A stretch of DNA of 37,071 bases from Cocleimonas sp. (GCA_023146545.1 JAGLBW010000134.1:1-37071); one strand, 5' to 3'. Numbered from the stretch's first letter, positions 24,075 to 34,832 are shown. Notes: generated by a model from the sequence alone, not told the origin. Numbers and translations are program-made.

Positions 24075-24725
24075 TTAATTAACTAAAAAACTCCCCGCAC
24101 CATGCATACGGTTCAGTATAATCTCAGAAAAATCTTCAACCACAGAATGTTTTACACTGTCACGTTGCAGTAAATTATCTGACCATGCTTGTAGCCGAGG
24201 TCTCCCTGTTAACACATCTAAGCCGCAGGCTTGTTTCAAAAAGACAAGCCGCATAAATAAAGGTGCGGCAGAGATATCCACCATTGAGAACTTATTCCCA
24301 TTAAACCAAAGGTCACTGCCTTTAATCTGTTCCAACACATCAAGCTGTTGATGCATACTGAGCACTACCTTCTCCCCTTCTTTTTTCTCCTTGCTCATCA
24401 TCAGTTTAAAAAAGCTCATATAAAGCGTCGAGGTATACTCCATCCATGCTCGGTTTTGTGCCTTATCTAAAGGGTCAACAGGATGTAAGGAGGGCGGATT
24501 CACTTCATTCAAGTATTCATTGATAATGGCAGATTCAAATAATACGGTACTATCCACTTCCAAAATAGGCACTTTTCCCATTGGAGAAAGGGCTAAAAAC
24601 CATTCAGGTGGATTGCTTAAATCAATATAACTGATCTCAAAATCAATCTTTTTTTCCTTTAGGAGGATGACGCTCCGTTGCACAAAAGGACAGAGTTTAA
24701 AACTCACAAGCTTTAACATTGGCAT
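24075..24725 (-). CDS. Glutathione S-transferase family protein
   Basis: The 216-residue protein has an N-terminal thioredoxin-like domain with KLCPFVQRSVILLKEK (Cys12, the Cys-type GST/omega-like active site), LSPMGKVPILEVD (about 46-58) with the cis-Pro, and LFESAIINEYLNE (about 62-74), then the all-helical C-terminal domain. It likely uses glutathione for conjugation, thiol transfer or dehydroascorbate-like reduction; the substrate is unknown. SspA is related but the gene context differs. It lies 9 bp downstream of the alpha/beta hydrolase on the same strand, so the two form an operon. Confidence 0.9.
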   Translation of the reverse strand: MPMLKLVSFKLCPFVQRSVILLKEKKIDFEISYIDLSNPPEWFLALSPMGKVPILEVDSTVLFESAIINEYLNEVNPPSLHPVDPLDKAQNRAWMEYTSTLYMSFFKLMMSKEKKEGEKVVLSMHQQLDVLEQIKGSDLWFNGNKFSMVDISAAPLFMRLVFLKQACGLDVLTGRPRLQAWSDNLLQRDSVKHSVVEDFSEIILNRMHGAGSFLVN

Positions 24726-24734
24726 AAATAAACC

Positions 24735-25583
24735 TTATTTTTTATAGAGGTGATTTAAAATATCAACCAAGAAAATACCATCATTAGCGCTTAAAAAATG
24801 GTTTTCTTGGGTAAAATACACCTTAGAACGCCCTCGTAAGACAGGCACATTATTCATATCTTGGCTTTCTGTTGGCACAATAAAATCGACTACATTCAAT
24901 CCAATTTTCGTTTTATTGAGCCGAATCACCGAGACATAAGGAATATTAGGATGTCTTTGTTGATTCAGCCAATAAAGAAAACTGTTCGGCTTAGCTGTTT
25001 TTAAATCAGTGTATAACCCACTGGATATCACCATTTGCTTTTGACCCATCATATCCAGCAGGGCACCGACAGGTGAATTTTTAGTCAACAAGGCTAAATT
25101 AGCAACAGGTGTTCCAAGGTGTGGCGTACTGATGGTAATTAAAGACAGTGCAGGAACATGTCCTAAGCGAACCAAATAAAAGCGCGCCACAATCCCCCCT
25201 GCAGAATGACCAACAAAAATAATCGGCTCGTTACGAAGGGCATATAAATGCTCTAAATAGTAGCCTAAAACATTAGTCTGTTGCTCAATTGAAACCTGTG
25301 AAGGTAAATTCACTGTAAAAAAAGCATCAGTTGCTCCGTTAGGATATCTTGGTGTTATCATTCCTCGCCAAGAAAAAGCATAGCTTCCCCCATCCTTCCA
25401 ACCAGCGCTTAATAAACCTTGTGTTACCCCTGTGCTACGCCATGAGCTCTCATCCGCCTTATAGCCATGAATCAAGACTAAGGTTTTTGCGGGTGTGGCT
25501 ATAGGTAAGAAAAAAGCTAACCCTAAAAAAATCAATGCAAAAAAATGTGACTTGGAGGTTTCCTCAGCCTGCTTTCTTGTCAT
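24735..25583 (-). CDS. Secreted alpha/beta hydrolase (lipase-like)
   Basis: A 282-residue protein with a signal peptide (FFALIFLGLAFFLPIATPA, about 14-32). The oxyanion loop is LVLIHGYKADESSW (about 35-48). The nucleophile elbow IFVGHSAGGIVARFYL carries the catalytic Ser at about 134. The likely Asp is in VVDFIVPTESQDM, and the likely His is in ENHFLSANDG near the C-terminus. It resembles bacterial triacylglycerol lipases and PGAP1-like hydrolases; the substrate is unknown. TGAGGT (complement of 25590-25595) is a good ribosome site for the ATG at 25583. The start codon is 11 bp from that of the divergent HAD gene, and this ribosome site overlaps the HAD start codon. Confidence 0.85.
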   Translation of the reverse strand: MTRKQAEETSKSHFFALIFLGLAFFLPIATPAKTLVLIHGYKADESSWRSTGVTQGLLSAGWKDGGSYAFSWRGMITPRYPNGATDAFFTVNLPSQVSIEQQTNVLGYYLEHLYALRNEPIIFVGHSAGGIVARFYLVRLGHVPALSLITISTPHLGTPVANLALLTKNSPVGALLDMMGQKQMVISSGLYTDLKTAKPNSFLYWLNQQRHPNIPYVSVIRLNKTKIGLNVVDFIVPTESQDMNNVPVLRGRSKVYFTQENHFLSANDGIFLVDILNHLYKK

Positions 25584-25594
25584 ATCATCACCTC

Positions 25595-26293
25595 ATGAGG
25601 ATTATTAAATGTATTACTTTTGATTTAGACGACACCCTTTGGGCATGTCACCCCGTTATTCACCGTGCGGAACAAGAAAGTTATCAATGGATAAAAACGC
25701 ACTACCCCAAAATAAGCAACTACTACAGTGAGGCACAATTTGGAGAAAGCCGCCTTAACTATCATCAAGCACACCCTGAAGATCAATTTGATTTCACCAA
25801 GACTCGACAGGACTGGTTAGCACAACTGGCTAAAACCTTTGGTTATTCCCCTAAAATGGCACAGGATGCCTTTCATGTTTTTTGGTTAGCCCGTAATCAA
25901 GTCACCTTATTTAATGGCGTAACCGCCTTATTAGAACGCCTCTCAAAACGGTTTGTTATGGGCACTATTAGTAATGGTAATGCCGATATTGATAAAATTG
26001 GTATCGGACAATATTTTAATTTTAGTGTACAGGTCAGAGAGGTAGGTGTTGCTAAACCCGCCCCCGAAATGTTTCAACGTGCTTTAATGTTAGCCCAATG
26101 CCAACCCCATGAAATGATCCATATTGGTGATCATTCCCTTTGTGATATCTTTGGTGCACTCAATGCAGGTCTGCATGCGATTTGGCTAAACCCACAGCAA
26201 AGGGCATGGACAGAAACGCATCAACCCAGCGCGATCATTCAAGATTTAGATGAGATTGAAACACATATTGAGCGTATCATAGCTGAACTTTAA
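25595..26293 (+). CDS. HAD-superfamily hydrolase (YigB-like)
   Basis: The 232-residue phosphatase has motif I FDLDDTLW (nucleophile Asp), motif II GTISNGN, motif III lysine in VAKPAPEMF and motif IV HIGDHSLCDIFGALNAG, with a C1 helical cap. E. coli YigB (238 residues) is an FMN phosphatase; this substrate is a guess. I chose ATG 25595 (MRIIKCITFDLDDTLW) because HAD proteins start just before motif I; the frame opens at 25535 but those residues are not family-like. No Shine-Dalgarno precedes the ATG, which lies inside the palindrome CCTCATGAGG (25591-25600), so a leaderless mRNA is possible. relA follows 59 bp downstream. Confidence 0.9.
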   Translation: MRIIKCITFDLDDTLWACHPVIHRAEQESYQWIKTHYPKISNYYSEAQFGESRLNYHQAHPEDQFDFTKTRQDWLAQLAKTFGYSPKMAQDAFHVFWLARNQVTLFNGVTALLERLSKRFVMGTISNGNADIDKIGIGQYFNFSVQVREVGVAKPAPEMFQRALMLAQCQPHEMIHIGDHSLCDIFGALNAGLHAIWLNPQQRAWTETHQPSAIIQDLDEIETHIERIIAEL

Positions 26294-26352
26294 CAAGAAA
26301 AGATGATCTCCCTGTTATTAACTCCCTTCACCCACAATATGTATAAGATACT

Positions 26353-28518
26353 ATGCAACATAGCCAACTTATTGACAGTACAAAATATAACCGTGAAGAA
26401 TGGATAAATCGTTTATGGGTCAGTGGTAAAGAAAAGGACAAACAAAGTGTTCGTTGTGCTGTTGATTATATCTGCCTCGCATTATCCCTTAATCCACCGA
26501 AGGATAGCCCCTATCTTCCGATTAGTTTAGACGTTGCACATACTTTAATTCATTTACAAGTGGATCAAGTCACCCTAATAGCCACACTCTTGAGTGATAC
26601 ACGCCTTATTGACAGCTTGCCTGTTGAACACATTGAACAAGAGTTTAATAGCACCATTGCTTTATTGGTTAAAAATATGCGGTGGTTGCATCATTTTAAA
26701 TCACCCTCTCAACAAGAAACGGCTATTCCTGAACAAGCCGAAAATCTACGGCGGATGTTATTAGCAATGGTTGATGATGTCAGAGCCGTATTAATTCGTT
26801 TAGCTTGGAATTTACAACAACTGCGGCTGTTATCTCAAGCGGATGATAGCTTAAAACAAGCCTTTGCTACTGAAACAATGGCAATTTATTCACCGCTTGC
26901 GAATCGTTTGGGCATCAGTCAATTAAAATGGGAAATGGAAGACCTTGCCTTTCGCTATTTAGAACCTAAATGTTATCGGCAAATTGCCAAATTGCTCGCA
27001 GCAAAACGTTTAGAGCGGGAAGAATATGTCGAAAAATTTACTGAAACCCTGCGTAATTTATTAACCACAGACCAAATCAATGCCACTGTCTATGGCAGAC
27101 CCAAGCATATTTATAGTATTTGGAAGAAAATGCAACGTAAAGCCCTAGATTTTGATCAGCTTTATGATTTAAGAGCAGTACGTGTGATTGTCGATAATGA
27201 CAAAGATTGCTATGCCGTGATCTCCACTGTTCATGCCGAATGGACATACATTCCTGAAGAATTTGATGACTATATTAATAACAGCAAACCCAATGGTTAT
27301 CAATCCTTACACACTGTCGTCGTTGGTCCTGAACATAAGCCTGTCGAAATACAAATTCGTACCCATGATATGCACTTGTTTGCTGAACTGGGGGTTGCGG
27401 CGCATTGGCGTTATAAAGAAGGCGGTGCTCAAGATGCAGAAATGGAACGGGTGGTGGCTTCTTTACGGCGGTTGCTAGATGACGATGAATCCGATAGCGG
27501 ACTCTTAGATGATTTTCAAGCGGGTATTTTTTCGGATCGGGTTTTTTCGCTCAGCCCTAAAGGTGATATTATCGACCTGACAAAAGGTTCTACTCCGATT
27601 GACTTTGCTTACGCTATTCATACCCACGTTGGACACACCTGCAAAGGTGCGAAGGTCAATGGGGCGATTGTACCGCTAGATTACAAACTTAATAACGGCG
27701 ATCAAGTGGTTATCTTAAGAGGAAAAGAAGAACAACCCAAACGCAAATGGCTCAACCCTATTTTAGGCTATGTAGGTTCAGCAGGTACACGCACTAAAAT
27801 ACGCCATTGGTTTCGTCAACAAGATCACCAGAAAAACCAACATGATGGCATGGTTTTAATCGAACAAGAACAACGGCGTTTAGGGATAAAAAAAATTGAC
27901 TTAGCCTCGTTAATCAAACGCTTCAATCTACCCAGTGAAAAGAACTTCCTAATCGCGTTAGGACGCGGTGATATTAGTGTAGCTCAACTCACTGATACTT
28001 TAGAAATATCAGATAAAAACGACATCAAATTTTGTCAAGTTCCTTCGCACAATAATAACACCACTCATTGCGGTATAAAAATACAAGGTGTCAGCAACCT
28101 ATTGGTTGAAATATCTAAATGCTGTCAACCTGTTCCAGGGGATAATATTATTGGTTATATCACTATTGGACGGGGCATTAAAATCCACCGTAGCGATTGT
28201 ACTAATGTACAAAACAAAAACCTCAACGCTGAACAACAATTACGGCTTACTCAAGCAAGCTGGGGAACAGAAAATACCGCGTACAGGGTAGGAGTACAAA
28301 TAACAGGCTTCAATCAACCGGGCTTCTTACGTGATATTGCCGATATTCTGGCTCAGCAACAAATCAATGTTACCAATATTTCCAGCCGACGCGGTAAAAC
28401 AGATCTCATCTCAATATTAGAGATTGATGTGCAAATAGAAAATCTAAAGCAACTCTCCAACGCCCTCGGAAAAATCGAAGAATTACCCCACGTTGTTGAT
28501 GCTAAACGCAAAGGTTAA
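26353..28518 (+). CDS. relA: GTP pyrophosphokinase RelA
   Basis: The 721-residue long RSH protein makes (p)ppGpp from ATP and GTP/GDP on starved ribosomes. The N-terminal HD hydrolase region is degenerate: the HDxxED motif is absent (LLSDTRL near residue 79-85), so it should lack hydrolase activity. The synthetase has VYGRPKHIYSIWKKM (about 245-260) and the EFDD loop (303-306) typical of monofunctional RelA. YQSLHTVVVG and AAHWRYKEG follow, then the TGS domain (FSLSPKGDIIDLTKGSTPIDFAYAIHT region), the zinc-finger segment CCQPVPGD (about 589-596) and a C-terminal ACT domain. RelA with a separate SpoT is a beta/gammaproteobacterial trait. No clear ribosome site is seen before the ATG. Confidence 0.96.
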   Translation: MQHSQLIDSTKYNREEWINRLWVSGKEKDKQSVRCAVDYICLALSLNPPKDSPYLPISLDVAHTLIHLQVDQVTLIATLLSDTRLIDSLPVEHIEQEFNSTIALLVKNMRWLHHFKSPSQQETAIPEQAENLRRMLLAMVDDVRAVLIRLAWNLQQLRLLSQADDSLKQAFATETMAIYSPLANRLGISQLKWEMEDLAFRYLEPKCYRQIAKLLAAKRLEREEYVEKFTETLRNLLTTDQINATVYGRPKHIYSIWKKMQRKALDFDQLYDLRAVRVIVDNDKDCYAVISTVHAEWTYIPEEFDDYINNSKPNGYQSLHTVVVGPEHKPVEIQIRTHDMHLFAELGVAAHWRYKEGGAQDAEMERVVASLRRLLDDDESDSGLLDDFQAGIFSDRVFSLSPKGDIIDLTKGSTPIDFAYAIHTHVGHTCKGAKVNGAIVPLDYKLNNGDQVVILRGKEEQPKRKWLNPILGYVGSAGTRTKIRHWFRQQDHQKNQHDGMVLIEQEQRRLGIKKIDLASLIKRFNLPSEKNFLIALGRGDISVAQLTDTLEISDKNDIKFCQVPSHNNNTTHCGIKIQGVSNLLVEISKCCQPVPGDNIIGYITIGRGIKIHRSDCTNVQNKNLNAEQQLRLTQASWGTENTAYRVGVQITGFNQPGFLRDIADILAQQQINVTNISSRRGKTDLISILEIDVQIENLKQLSNALGKIEELPHVVDAKRKG

Positions 28519-28565
28519 AGAGGATAAGAAACTAACGGCTTTAGCCTCGTTTTAGTCGTCTGTTT

Positions 28566-29063
28566 CTAATTCACAGACACCCATTGCCCTTGTGCATTAC
28601 GACAAGATCGTCCCTGAATTTTCATCGGTTGTCCCGTATTTTTATCCCTCGCATCCAATACATAATCACGGCATTGGCTACGCTGTCCATTAACATTCCC
28701 CTCATAGGTATTCACAGGGGTAAACACATAAGCTGACTGCGTGGTTGGATTGTTCCACGTCACTTTCTGGTTATTCGGCACACTTTCCAAAGCCCCCGAA
28801 ACCTTTTGATGATCATAACGGTTCATATCACGTCCTAATTGCCCACCAATATAACCGCCTAACACCGTACCAAGCACCGTCATTGCAATACGCCCTTCTC
28901 CTTTGCCAAATTGATGCCCTGCAACACCACCGAGTACCGAACCAACCATCGTATTCATTTGCTCGCGGCTCACATTATTAGAATGACCACCACCACAGGC
29001 TGTTAACAGCAATGAGGATGAAAGTGTTGCGATTAGCCATCTTGTCGAAAATAATATACTCAT
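28566..29063 (-). CDS. Glycine-zipper 2TM outer membrane lipoprotein
   Basis: The 165-residue protein has a lipoprotein signal with lipobox LLTAC (Cys23). A glycine-zipper segment follows with GSVLGGVAGHQFGKGEGR (about 41-58) and TVLGGYIGGQLGRDMNRYD (about 66-84), as in the 17-kDa surface antigen/SlyB-like family. The C-terminal domain ends CRDYVLDARDKNTGQPMKIQGRSCR, a pattern common in these proteins. It is probably anchored in the outer membrane; proposed roles are envelope integrity. It is convergent with relA and divergent from sbcD. Confidence 0.88.
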   Translation of the reverse strand: MSILFSTRWLIATLSSSLLLTACGGGHSNNVSREQMNTMVGSVLGGVAGHQFGKGEGRIAMTVLGTVLGGYIGGQLGRDMNRYDHQKVSGALESVPNNQKVTWNNPTTQSAYVFTPVNTYEGNVNGQRSQCRDYVLDARDKNTGQPMKIQGRSCRNAQGQWVSVN

Positions 29064-29173
29064 ATTGTGATCTCTTTTTATTTTTAATCATTACAAGCGA
29101 TTGCTTATAAAACCTGAAATGCGCAAAGTAGACTGAATAAAAGACAATTAGTTCCTAAGCGGAGGCTTTTAGT

Positions 29174-29192
29174 CAGTCGGGATACACGACTG
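29174..29192 (+). repeat. Inverted repeat CAGTCG-N7-CGACTG upstream of sbcD
   Basis: Perfect 6-bp arms (29174-29179, 29187-29192) are followed by TATTTTATTT. It lies 110 bp before the sbcD start and could be a weak terminator, an attenuator or an operator. Confidence 0.35.
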
Positions 29193-29301
29193 TATTTTAT
29201 TTAATGCAGTGGTGAGTGATCCAATTTCAACCAAGGTGAAACCTCAATTCCAAAAGTTGAACTATAGTCTATTGATTCTTTTCTTATCCTTATTTTTTAT
29301 T

Positions 29302-30543
29302 ATGCGTATTATTCACAGTTCTGACTGGCATTTAGGTCAACATTTTATGGGCAAAAGCCGCGCGCCTGAACATCGCGCTTTTTTTGATTGGTTACTGCAA
29401 CAGATCAAAACGCATCACGTTGATGCCTTAATTATTGCAGGCGATATTTTTGATACGGGTTCACCCCCCAGTTATGCACGTAAATTATATAATCGCTTTA
29501 TTGTCGATTTGCAAACCTTACCCTGTGAGTTGATTATTTTAGCAGGGAATCATGATTCCGTAGCCACTTTAAATGAATCCAAAGCGTTATTGGCATGTTT
29601 GAAAACAAAGGTTATTTCAGGAATAAACCATCAACACACCGACCGAGTCATGCCCCTAAAAAATCAGCACGGTGAAGTCGGAGCAATTTTATGTGCCATT
29701 CCTTTTTTACGTAAGCGGGATATTTTAACCAGTAAAGCAGGACAAACAGGGCAAGAGAAGCAAGCTGCAATGCAACACGCCATTACAGACTATTATGAGA
29801 CATTATACCAACAAGCCCGCGCGCTCCAAGCCGATTACTCACAGGTTTTACCCATTATTATGACAGGGCATCTTGTTACTGTTGGCGCAACCAGCAGTGA
29901 CTCGGTACGTGATATTTATATTGGGAGCTTGGATGCTTTTCCTGCCAGTGGTTTTCCTGCCGCTGATTACATTGCGCTAGGGCATATTCATCAACCCCAG
30001 CGGGTTGCAAAATCAGAACATATTCGTTATAGCGGTTCGCCCTTACCATTAAGCTTTGATGAAGCACACCGTCAACACAAAAAATCAGTATTGTTGGTCG
30101 ACTTTGATCAAGGAAAATTAGCCAAGGTTACCCCCTTAGAAATCCCCTGTTTTCAACCAATGCAACTGATTAAAGGTGATTTTAACGCCATTGAAACCCA
30201 ACTAACCGCATTGGCTCACGACAACAGGTTAAACCCAGATCAAACCCTTTGGCTCGAAGTAGTGATCTCCTCACAAGAATATCTGAATGACCTACACCAT
30301 CGCTTACAAATTTTAATTAGTGACTTACCCTTAGAAATTTTGCGACTACGGCGTGAACGCAATCAATCCCCAGCCGCAACCCTACAACAAAAAGAAACCC
30401 TCAATGAACTCAGTCCGAGTGATGTTTTTGCACAGCGTTTATTAGCCGATGAGAAGATTGAAGCGGATAACGCCCAACAACTGCACACCTTGTTTAAACA
30501 AGTCCTCAATGAATACCATCAAAACAAGGAAGATACCCTATGA
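29302..30543 (+). CDS. sbcD: Nuclease SbcCD subunit D
   Basis: The 413-residue Mre11-type nuclease has metal motifs [36 protein letters not shown] and ALGHIHQPQ, then a capping domain. With SbcC it processes hairpins, palindromes and double-strand ends. I chose ATG 29302 ([12 protein letters not shown]) because this is the invariant family start; the frame opens at GTG 29209 but the extra 31 residues are not family-like. No clear ribosome site is visible. The stop codon overlaps the sbcC start in ATGA, showing translational coupling of the two subunits. Confidence 0.96.
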   Translation: MRIIHSSDWHLGQHFMGKSRAPEHRAFFDWLLQQIKTHHVDALIIAGDIFDTGSPPSYARKLYNRFIVDLQTLPCELIILAGNHDSVATLNESKALLACLKTKVISGINHQHTDRVMPLKNQHGEVGAILCAIPFLRKRDILTSKAGQTGQEKQAAMQHAITDYYETLYQQARALQADYSQVLPIIMTGHLVTVGATSSDSVRDIYIGSLDAFPASGFPAADYIALGHIHQPQRVAKSEHIRYSGSPLPLSFDEAHRQHKKSVLLVDFDQGKLAKVTPLEIPCFQPMQLIKGDFNAIETQLTALAHDNRLNPDQTLWLEVVISSQEYLNDLHHRLQILISDLPLEILRLRRERNQSPAATLQQKETLNELSPSDVFAQRLLADEKIEADNAQQLHTLFKQVLNEYHQNKEDTL

Positions 30544-33500
30544 AAATCCTCAGCCTACGGTTTAAAAACATCAACTCTCTTGCAGGGGAATGGAAAATAG
30601 ATTTCACCCAAGAACCCTTTAGCAGCAATGGTTTATTTGCGATTACAGGGGCGACAGGCTCAGGGAAAACCACCCTATTGGATGCCATTTGTTTAGCACT
30701 TTATCATCAAACCCCCCGTTTATTGGTCTCCCCTAAAAGCAACGGTTTAATGACCCATCACACGGGTGACTGTTTAGCGGAAGTTGAGTTTGAAGTCAAA
30801 GGAGAAGCCTATCGAGCATTTTGGAGTCAGCGTCGTGCGCATAATCAAGCCGACGGACGATTACAAACACCACAAGTTGAACTCTGTACTTTAAAAGGTG
30901 AAATTATTGCTGAGAAAATAAGTGAAAAGAAGCAGAAAATAGAGAAAATAACAGGGCTTAATTTTGCCCGTTTTACCAAGTCCATGCTATTGGCACAAGG
31001 TGGCTTTGCCGCTTTTCTAAATGCTGAACCAAATGAACGGGCCGAGTTACTTGAAGAACTTACAGGCACTGAAATTTATGGGCAACTTTCCCAACGGGTT
31101 TATCAACATTACAAAGATGAGAAAATAATCTTAGATCAACTTAATGCTAAAGTACACGGTGCGCAATTATTGGATAAAGCACAGATTCAACAGCTTAAAA
31201 CACAGCAAACAGGATTAGAACAACAACGCACACGACAACAGCAACAACGCGATCAAACCCTAGCACAACAACAGTGGAAAAAACAAGATCAACAATTAGC
31301 ACAGGATCAACAGCAAGCACGGCATACTTTAGATAAGGCAAATGATGCGGTTAAACAGCAAGCCACAGCGTTAAACACCTTAGATTTAAGTCAGCCTGCG
31401 GAAAAACTGCGCCTTGCATTTGATCAACAAGCACAGCAGCAACAACAATTAAACAAAACACAACAACAAAAACAACAGCACAAAAAGCAGTTAGCACAAC
31501 AGCAACAACAGCGAGATCAATCAAAACAAGCACAACAACAAGCCCTTAACGACTATAGCGGTGCACAAACCAAACAACACAAGGTAGAAACTCAAATTTC
31601 AGACCATTTAAACCCATTGGATCAACAGATTAAAGCCTTAGACCAGAAGAAAAAAGAGCTTCAACAAGGGCAATCAGAGAGTAAAGAAAGTCTAATAAGT
31701 TATCAACAATCGGAAGTTAGATTAAACCATCAGCGTGAAAAGTTAGAAGACAAACACCAACAAACCAAACAATACCTTGCATCTCACCCCCAGCATCAAA
31801 CATTAGGAGAACAATTACCCTTATGGGAAGCACAGTTAACCCAACGCCAACAACACTATAAAGTGCAACAAAAACAGCAAGCCGCAAGCCAAGCACAACA
31901 AGAAAAATACGAACAGCAGGACAAAGAATTAACACGTCGTAAAATGGCATTGCAGCAACAACAAGGCAAGACACACCATTCCGCAACCGTACTGCAACAA
32001 GATCAAGATGATTTTAAAGCCCAATTTGGATCATTAAATCATCAGCAACTGATGCAACAATGGGAAGAATCGCAACAGAAGAAAAGCTTAACCCTTCTCT
32101 TAAAAAACCTATCCGATGACTATCAACAAACATTAAAAAAACAACACGCTGAGCAAGATAAAATCAATCCGTTAGAACAGCAATTAGAAACGATAGAACA
32201 ACAGATTAAACAATCAGAGCAGACACTGATAACGGGTCAGCAACAGATTAACGATATTCAAACACTGTTAAAACAAGAGCAACAGATTGTTGCCCTTAAA
32301 GATCACCGTCAATACTTACAACCCCAACAGCCTTGCCCCTTGTGTGGATCATCCGATCATCCTGCGATTGAAGATTATCAACAAATAGAAGTCAGTCTCA
32401 CTGAACAACGTTTAAAACAGCAACAACAACAGCTTAAAGAGATCGAAAAACAAGAAAAATCACAACACAAGCAACGTGTACGTTGTGAAGAGCAATTAAA
32501 AACCAGCCAACAAAAAGTAACCGAAGCACAGCGAGCAATTCAACACGATAGAGAACAATGGCAACAACTTGACACCACATTAAAAATTGAAGACTTTGAT
32601 GAATTACAACATCAATTAGACATAACGAAGGCACACCAAAACAGCACTAAAGATCAACTAGAACAATTTAGAACTAAGGAAAAGCACGGTTTAAACCTTA
32701 AGAGGGTATTAGACCAACAAGAAAAAGAACTCAATAAGCAACAACATGCCATCAGACTGGCAAAGCAAGCACAATGTAGCTCTCAACAACAATTAAAGGA
32801 TATTTTAGAAACGTCGCGCCAACTTGATAATAAAATTACGACCTTAGAAAAAGTCCTCAAACAGCAGCTGTTTGTCTTTTCATTTCATTTGCCTTCATTA
32901 GCAGACAGCACAAAAAAGATAGAGCAATGGCAACGCGCGGCAAAAAAATATCACGCTCAACAACAACAATTTAGTGAAAATCAAACCAACTTAAGAGTAA
33001 TATCGATAGATATAAGAAAAAACACATCACACCTAGAAGCCTCACGTAAAGAGCTAGCCCACTGGCATTATTCGATGAAAAAGATTGACAATGATCAGGA
33101 TCAACTTCGCCAACAACGCCAAGAAAAGTTTGGTAAACAATCAGCACAAGCAATAAGAAATATCGCTGAGAAATACACACAAAATAAGGATAAAATAGTC
33201 AAAGAAAAACAACAGCACTTTGCGGATGAACAAAAAAAATACAATACCCTTGTTGGCAAAATAGAAGCGCTGAATAGTTTACAGTTAGACCAACAAAAGC
33301 AAGCGGATAAAAGCCTAAATAACTGGCAACAACAATTAGCCAAAAGTCCCTTTAAAGGACAAGCCGAGTTTGAAGCCGCCTTATTAGCACCAACCGAACA
33401 TCAACGCTTAACCCAGCTTAAAAGCCGCTTAGATCAACAACAACAAACTGCACAAATCCAACAGCAACAGCTAAAAAAACAACAACAAAAACACCAGCAC

Positions 33501-34214
33501 GCTAGTTTCAAGGAAGCACTTGCCGATTTATCCTTGGAGTCATTACAGCAAAAAGTAACCGAGGCGAATAATAAACTGACTCAATTAAACACCGAATACG
33601 GTGCAATTCAACAGCAATTAGCCAGTGACGAACAAGGCAAAGCACAGCAAAAGTCACTCTTAACTGAAATTCAACAACAGCAACAGGATTACAATCAGTG
33701 GGTGCAAATGAATGATTTAATTGGCTCTGCAGATGGCGCTAAGTTTCGTAAATTTGCTCAAGGTTTAACGCTTGATCATTTAGTTTATCTTTCCAACCAA
33801 CAATTAAAACAATTGCACGGACGTTATTTATTAGAGCGTAAGAAAGGCGATGCTTTAGCTTTGCAAGTGATTGATACATGGCAAGGGGATAGTGTCCGTG
33901 ATACCAAAACATTATCAGGCGGTGAAAGCTTTTTGGTCAGTCTAGCTCTCGCGTTAGCCTTATCTGATTTGGTCAGTCATAAAACCAGTATCGACTCTTT
34001 ATTTCTTGATGAGGGCTTTGGTACGTTGGATAACGAAACGCTTGATACTGCACTTGATGCGCTCGATAACCTCAATGCTAATGGTAAAATGATCGGGGTT
34101 ATTAGTCATATCGAAGCAATGAAAGAGCGTATTGATGTACAGATTAAAGTGAAAAAAATGCACGGCTTAGGCATTAGTAAACTTGCCAGTGAATTTAGTG
34201 TTGCAATGAATTAG
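30540..34214 (+). CDS. sbcC: Nuclease SbcCD subunit C (Rad50-type SMC ATPase)
   Basis: The 1224-residue protein (E. coli SbcC is 1048) has the N-terminal ATPase half with [20 protein letters not shown] (Walker A, about 35-54), long coiled coils, the zinc hook CPLC (599-602) and the C-terminal half with the ABC signature [18 protein letters not shown] and Walker B/D-loop [11 protein letters not shown]. It powers DNA end and hairpin processing by SbcD. The coiled-coil arms are strikingly glutamine-rich, with repeated QQQQ runs encoded mainly by CAA and CAG, and are longer than in E. coli. Despite the repetitive code the frame is intact. The last 4 bp overlap the convergent Crp/Fnr gene. Confidence 0.96.
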   Translation: MKILSLRFKNINSLAGEWKIDFTQEPFSSNGLFAITGATGSGKTTLLDAICLALYHQTPRLLVSPKSNGLMTHHTGDCLAEVEFEVKGEAYRAFWSQRRAHNQADGRLQTPQVELCTLKGEIIAEKISEKKQKIEKITGLNFARFTKSMLLAQGGFAAFLNAEPNERAELLEELTGTEIYGQLSQRVYQHYKDEKIILDQLNAKVHGAQLLDKAQIQQLKTQQTGLEQQRTRQQQQRDQTLAQQQWKKQDQQLAQDQQQARHTLDKANDAVKQQATALNTLDLSQPAEKLRLAFDQQAQQQQQLNKTQQQKQQHKKQLAQQQQQRDQSKQAQQQALNDYSGAQTKQHKVETQISDHLNPLDQQIKALDQKKKELQQGQSESKESLISYQQSEVRLNHQREKLEDKHQQTKQYLASHPQHQTLGEQLPLWEAQLTQRQQHYKVQQKQQAASQAQQEKYEQQDKELTRRKMALQQQQGKTHHSATVLQQDQDDFKAQFGSLNHQQLMQQWEESQQKKSLTLLLKNLSDDYQQTLKKQHAEQDKINPLEQQLETIEQQIKQSEQTLITGQQQINDIQTLLKQEQQIVALKDHRQYLQPQQPCPLCGSSDHPAIEDYQQIEVSLTEQRLKQQQQQLKEIEKQEKSQHKQRVRCEEQLKTSQQKVTEAQRAIQHDREQWQQLDTTLKIEDFDELQHQLDITKAHQNSTKDQLEQFRTKEKHGLNLKRVLDQQEKELNKQQHAIRLAKQAQCSSQQQLKDILETSRQLDNKITTLEKVLKQQLFVFSFHLPSLADSTKKIEQWQRAAKKYHAQQQQFSENQTNLRVISIDIRKNTSHLEASRKELAHWHYSMKKIDNDQDQLRQQRQEKFGKQSAQAIRNIAEKYTQNKDKIVKEKQQHFADEQKKYNTLVGKIEALNSLQLDQQKQADKSLNNWQQQLAKSPFKGQAEFEAALLAPTEHQRLTQLKSRLDQQQQTAQIQQQQLKKQQQKHQHASFKEALADLSLESLQQKVTEANNKLTQLNTEYGAIQQQLASDEQGKAQQKSLLTEIQQQQQDYNQWVQMNDLIGSADGAKFRKFAQGLTLDHLVYLSNQQLKQLHGRYLLERKKGDALALQVIDTWQGDSVRDTKTLSGGESFLVSLALALALSDLVSHKTSIDSLFLDEGFGTLDNETLDTALDALDNLNANGKMIGVISHIEAMKERIDVQIKVKKMHGLGISKLASEFSVAMN

Positions 34215-34753
34215 GTGAGGGTCACTTGATGTGTAAGGCGCTGTTTAATCCGACTAAGCCCCACAGGCGTTACACCTAAATAAGCTGCAATATCATTTTG
34301 GGTAACACGCGCTAATAATTGGGGCGAACTGTTTAGCAATAAAGCATAACGTTCCTGCGCCGATAAACACAGAAACTCAAACTCTCGTTGCTCTTTTTTT
34401 AGCGCGAATTTAAGTAATAAGTCAATAATATCATTGGCAATACAATGATATTGTTTTCCATAGCGTGCTAATACGGCATAGGGTATTTCAAGTAAGGTTG
34501 TCTCTTCTAAACAACGCAAGCTAAAGGTAGACGCTTTTTCTAAATAAACAGCGCTTAAGCTACCAATAATATCCTGAGACTGAACAAAGGATTTAATAAA
34601 TTCCTTTCCTGTTTCCAAGGTATAATAACCTTTTAATAAACCTGACTGTACAAAATAAAAACAATAATCATGATCTCCTTGCATAAACACATGCTCATGC
34701 TTCTTTTTGATCAACTGTTTTCCCTCTTTTTGAAATAACTGTTGTAAGTCCAT
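34211..34753 (-). CDS. Crp/Fnr-family transcription regulator
   Basis: A 180-residue protein with an N-terminal cyclic-nucleotide-binding fold ([23 protein letters not shown], about 21-43; [12 protein letters not shown], about 61-72) and a C-terminal helix-turn-helix ([24 protein letters not shown], about 150-173). The phosphate-binding cassette residues of CRP (GELG, RS) are not conserved and the FNR cysteine pattern is absent, so neither cAMP nor 4Fe-4S sensing is indicated. It is slightly shorter than typical CRP (about 210). It is divergent from the SDR-START pair, with 79 bp between starts, and a palindrome lies 6 bp before its ATG, suggesting control of itself and its neighbours. It overlaps sbcC by 4 bp, convergently. 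Confidence 0.88.
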   Translation of the reverse strand: MDLQQLFQKEGKQLIKKKHEHVFMQGDHDYCFYFVQSGLLKGYYTLETGKEFIKSFVQSQDIIGSLSAVYLEKASTFSLRCLEETTLLEIPYAVLARYGKQYHCIANDIIDLLLKFALKKEQREFEFLCLSAQERYALLLNSSPQLLARVTQNDIAAYLGVTPVGLSRIKQRLTHQVTLT

Positions 34754-34758
34754 TAATT

Positions 34759-34772
34759 TTAACTCGGGTTAA
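34759..34772. promoter_or_regulatory. TTAAC-N4-GTTAA palindrome, candidate Crp/Fnr operator
   Basis: Perfect 5-4-5 inverted repeat (TTAAC, TCGG, GTTAA) in the intergenic region between the regulator and the SDR gene. Its layout is that of FNR-type boxes (TTGAT-N4-ATCAA). Lying 5 bp beyond the regulator ATG, it would block the regulator's own transcription or translation start region. Confidence 0.5.
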
Positions 34773-34832
34773 TGTAAATTATCCTTATGCTCTCTATCAT
34801 CATCGACATCAATAGCTTGTCGGGAAAAAATT

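Noticed and set aside
31351-33343. Several minus-strand frames of 60-89 codons within sbcC
   Set aside because: They arise from the CAA/CAG-rich code read backwards (Leu/Val-rich shadows) and have no ribosome sites or family features.
34211-34753. Calling the regulator FNR or CRP itself
   Set aside because: The FNR cysteine pattern and CRP cAMP-contact residues are both missing; only the family level is supported.
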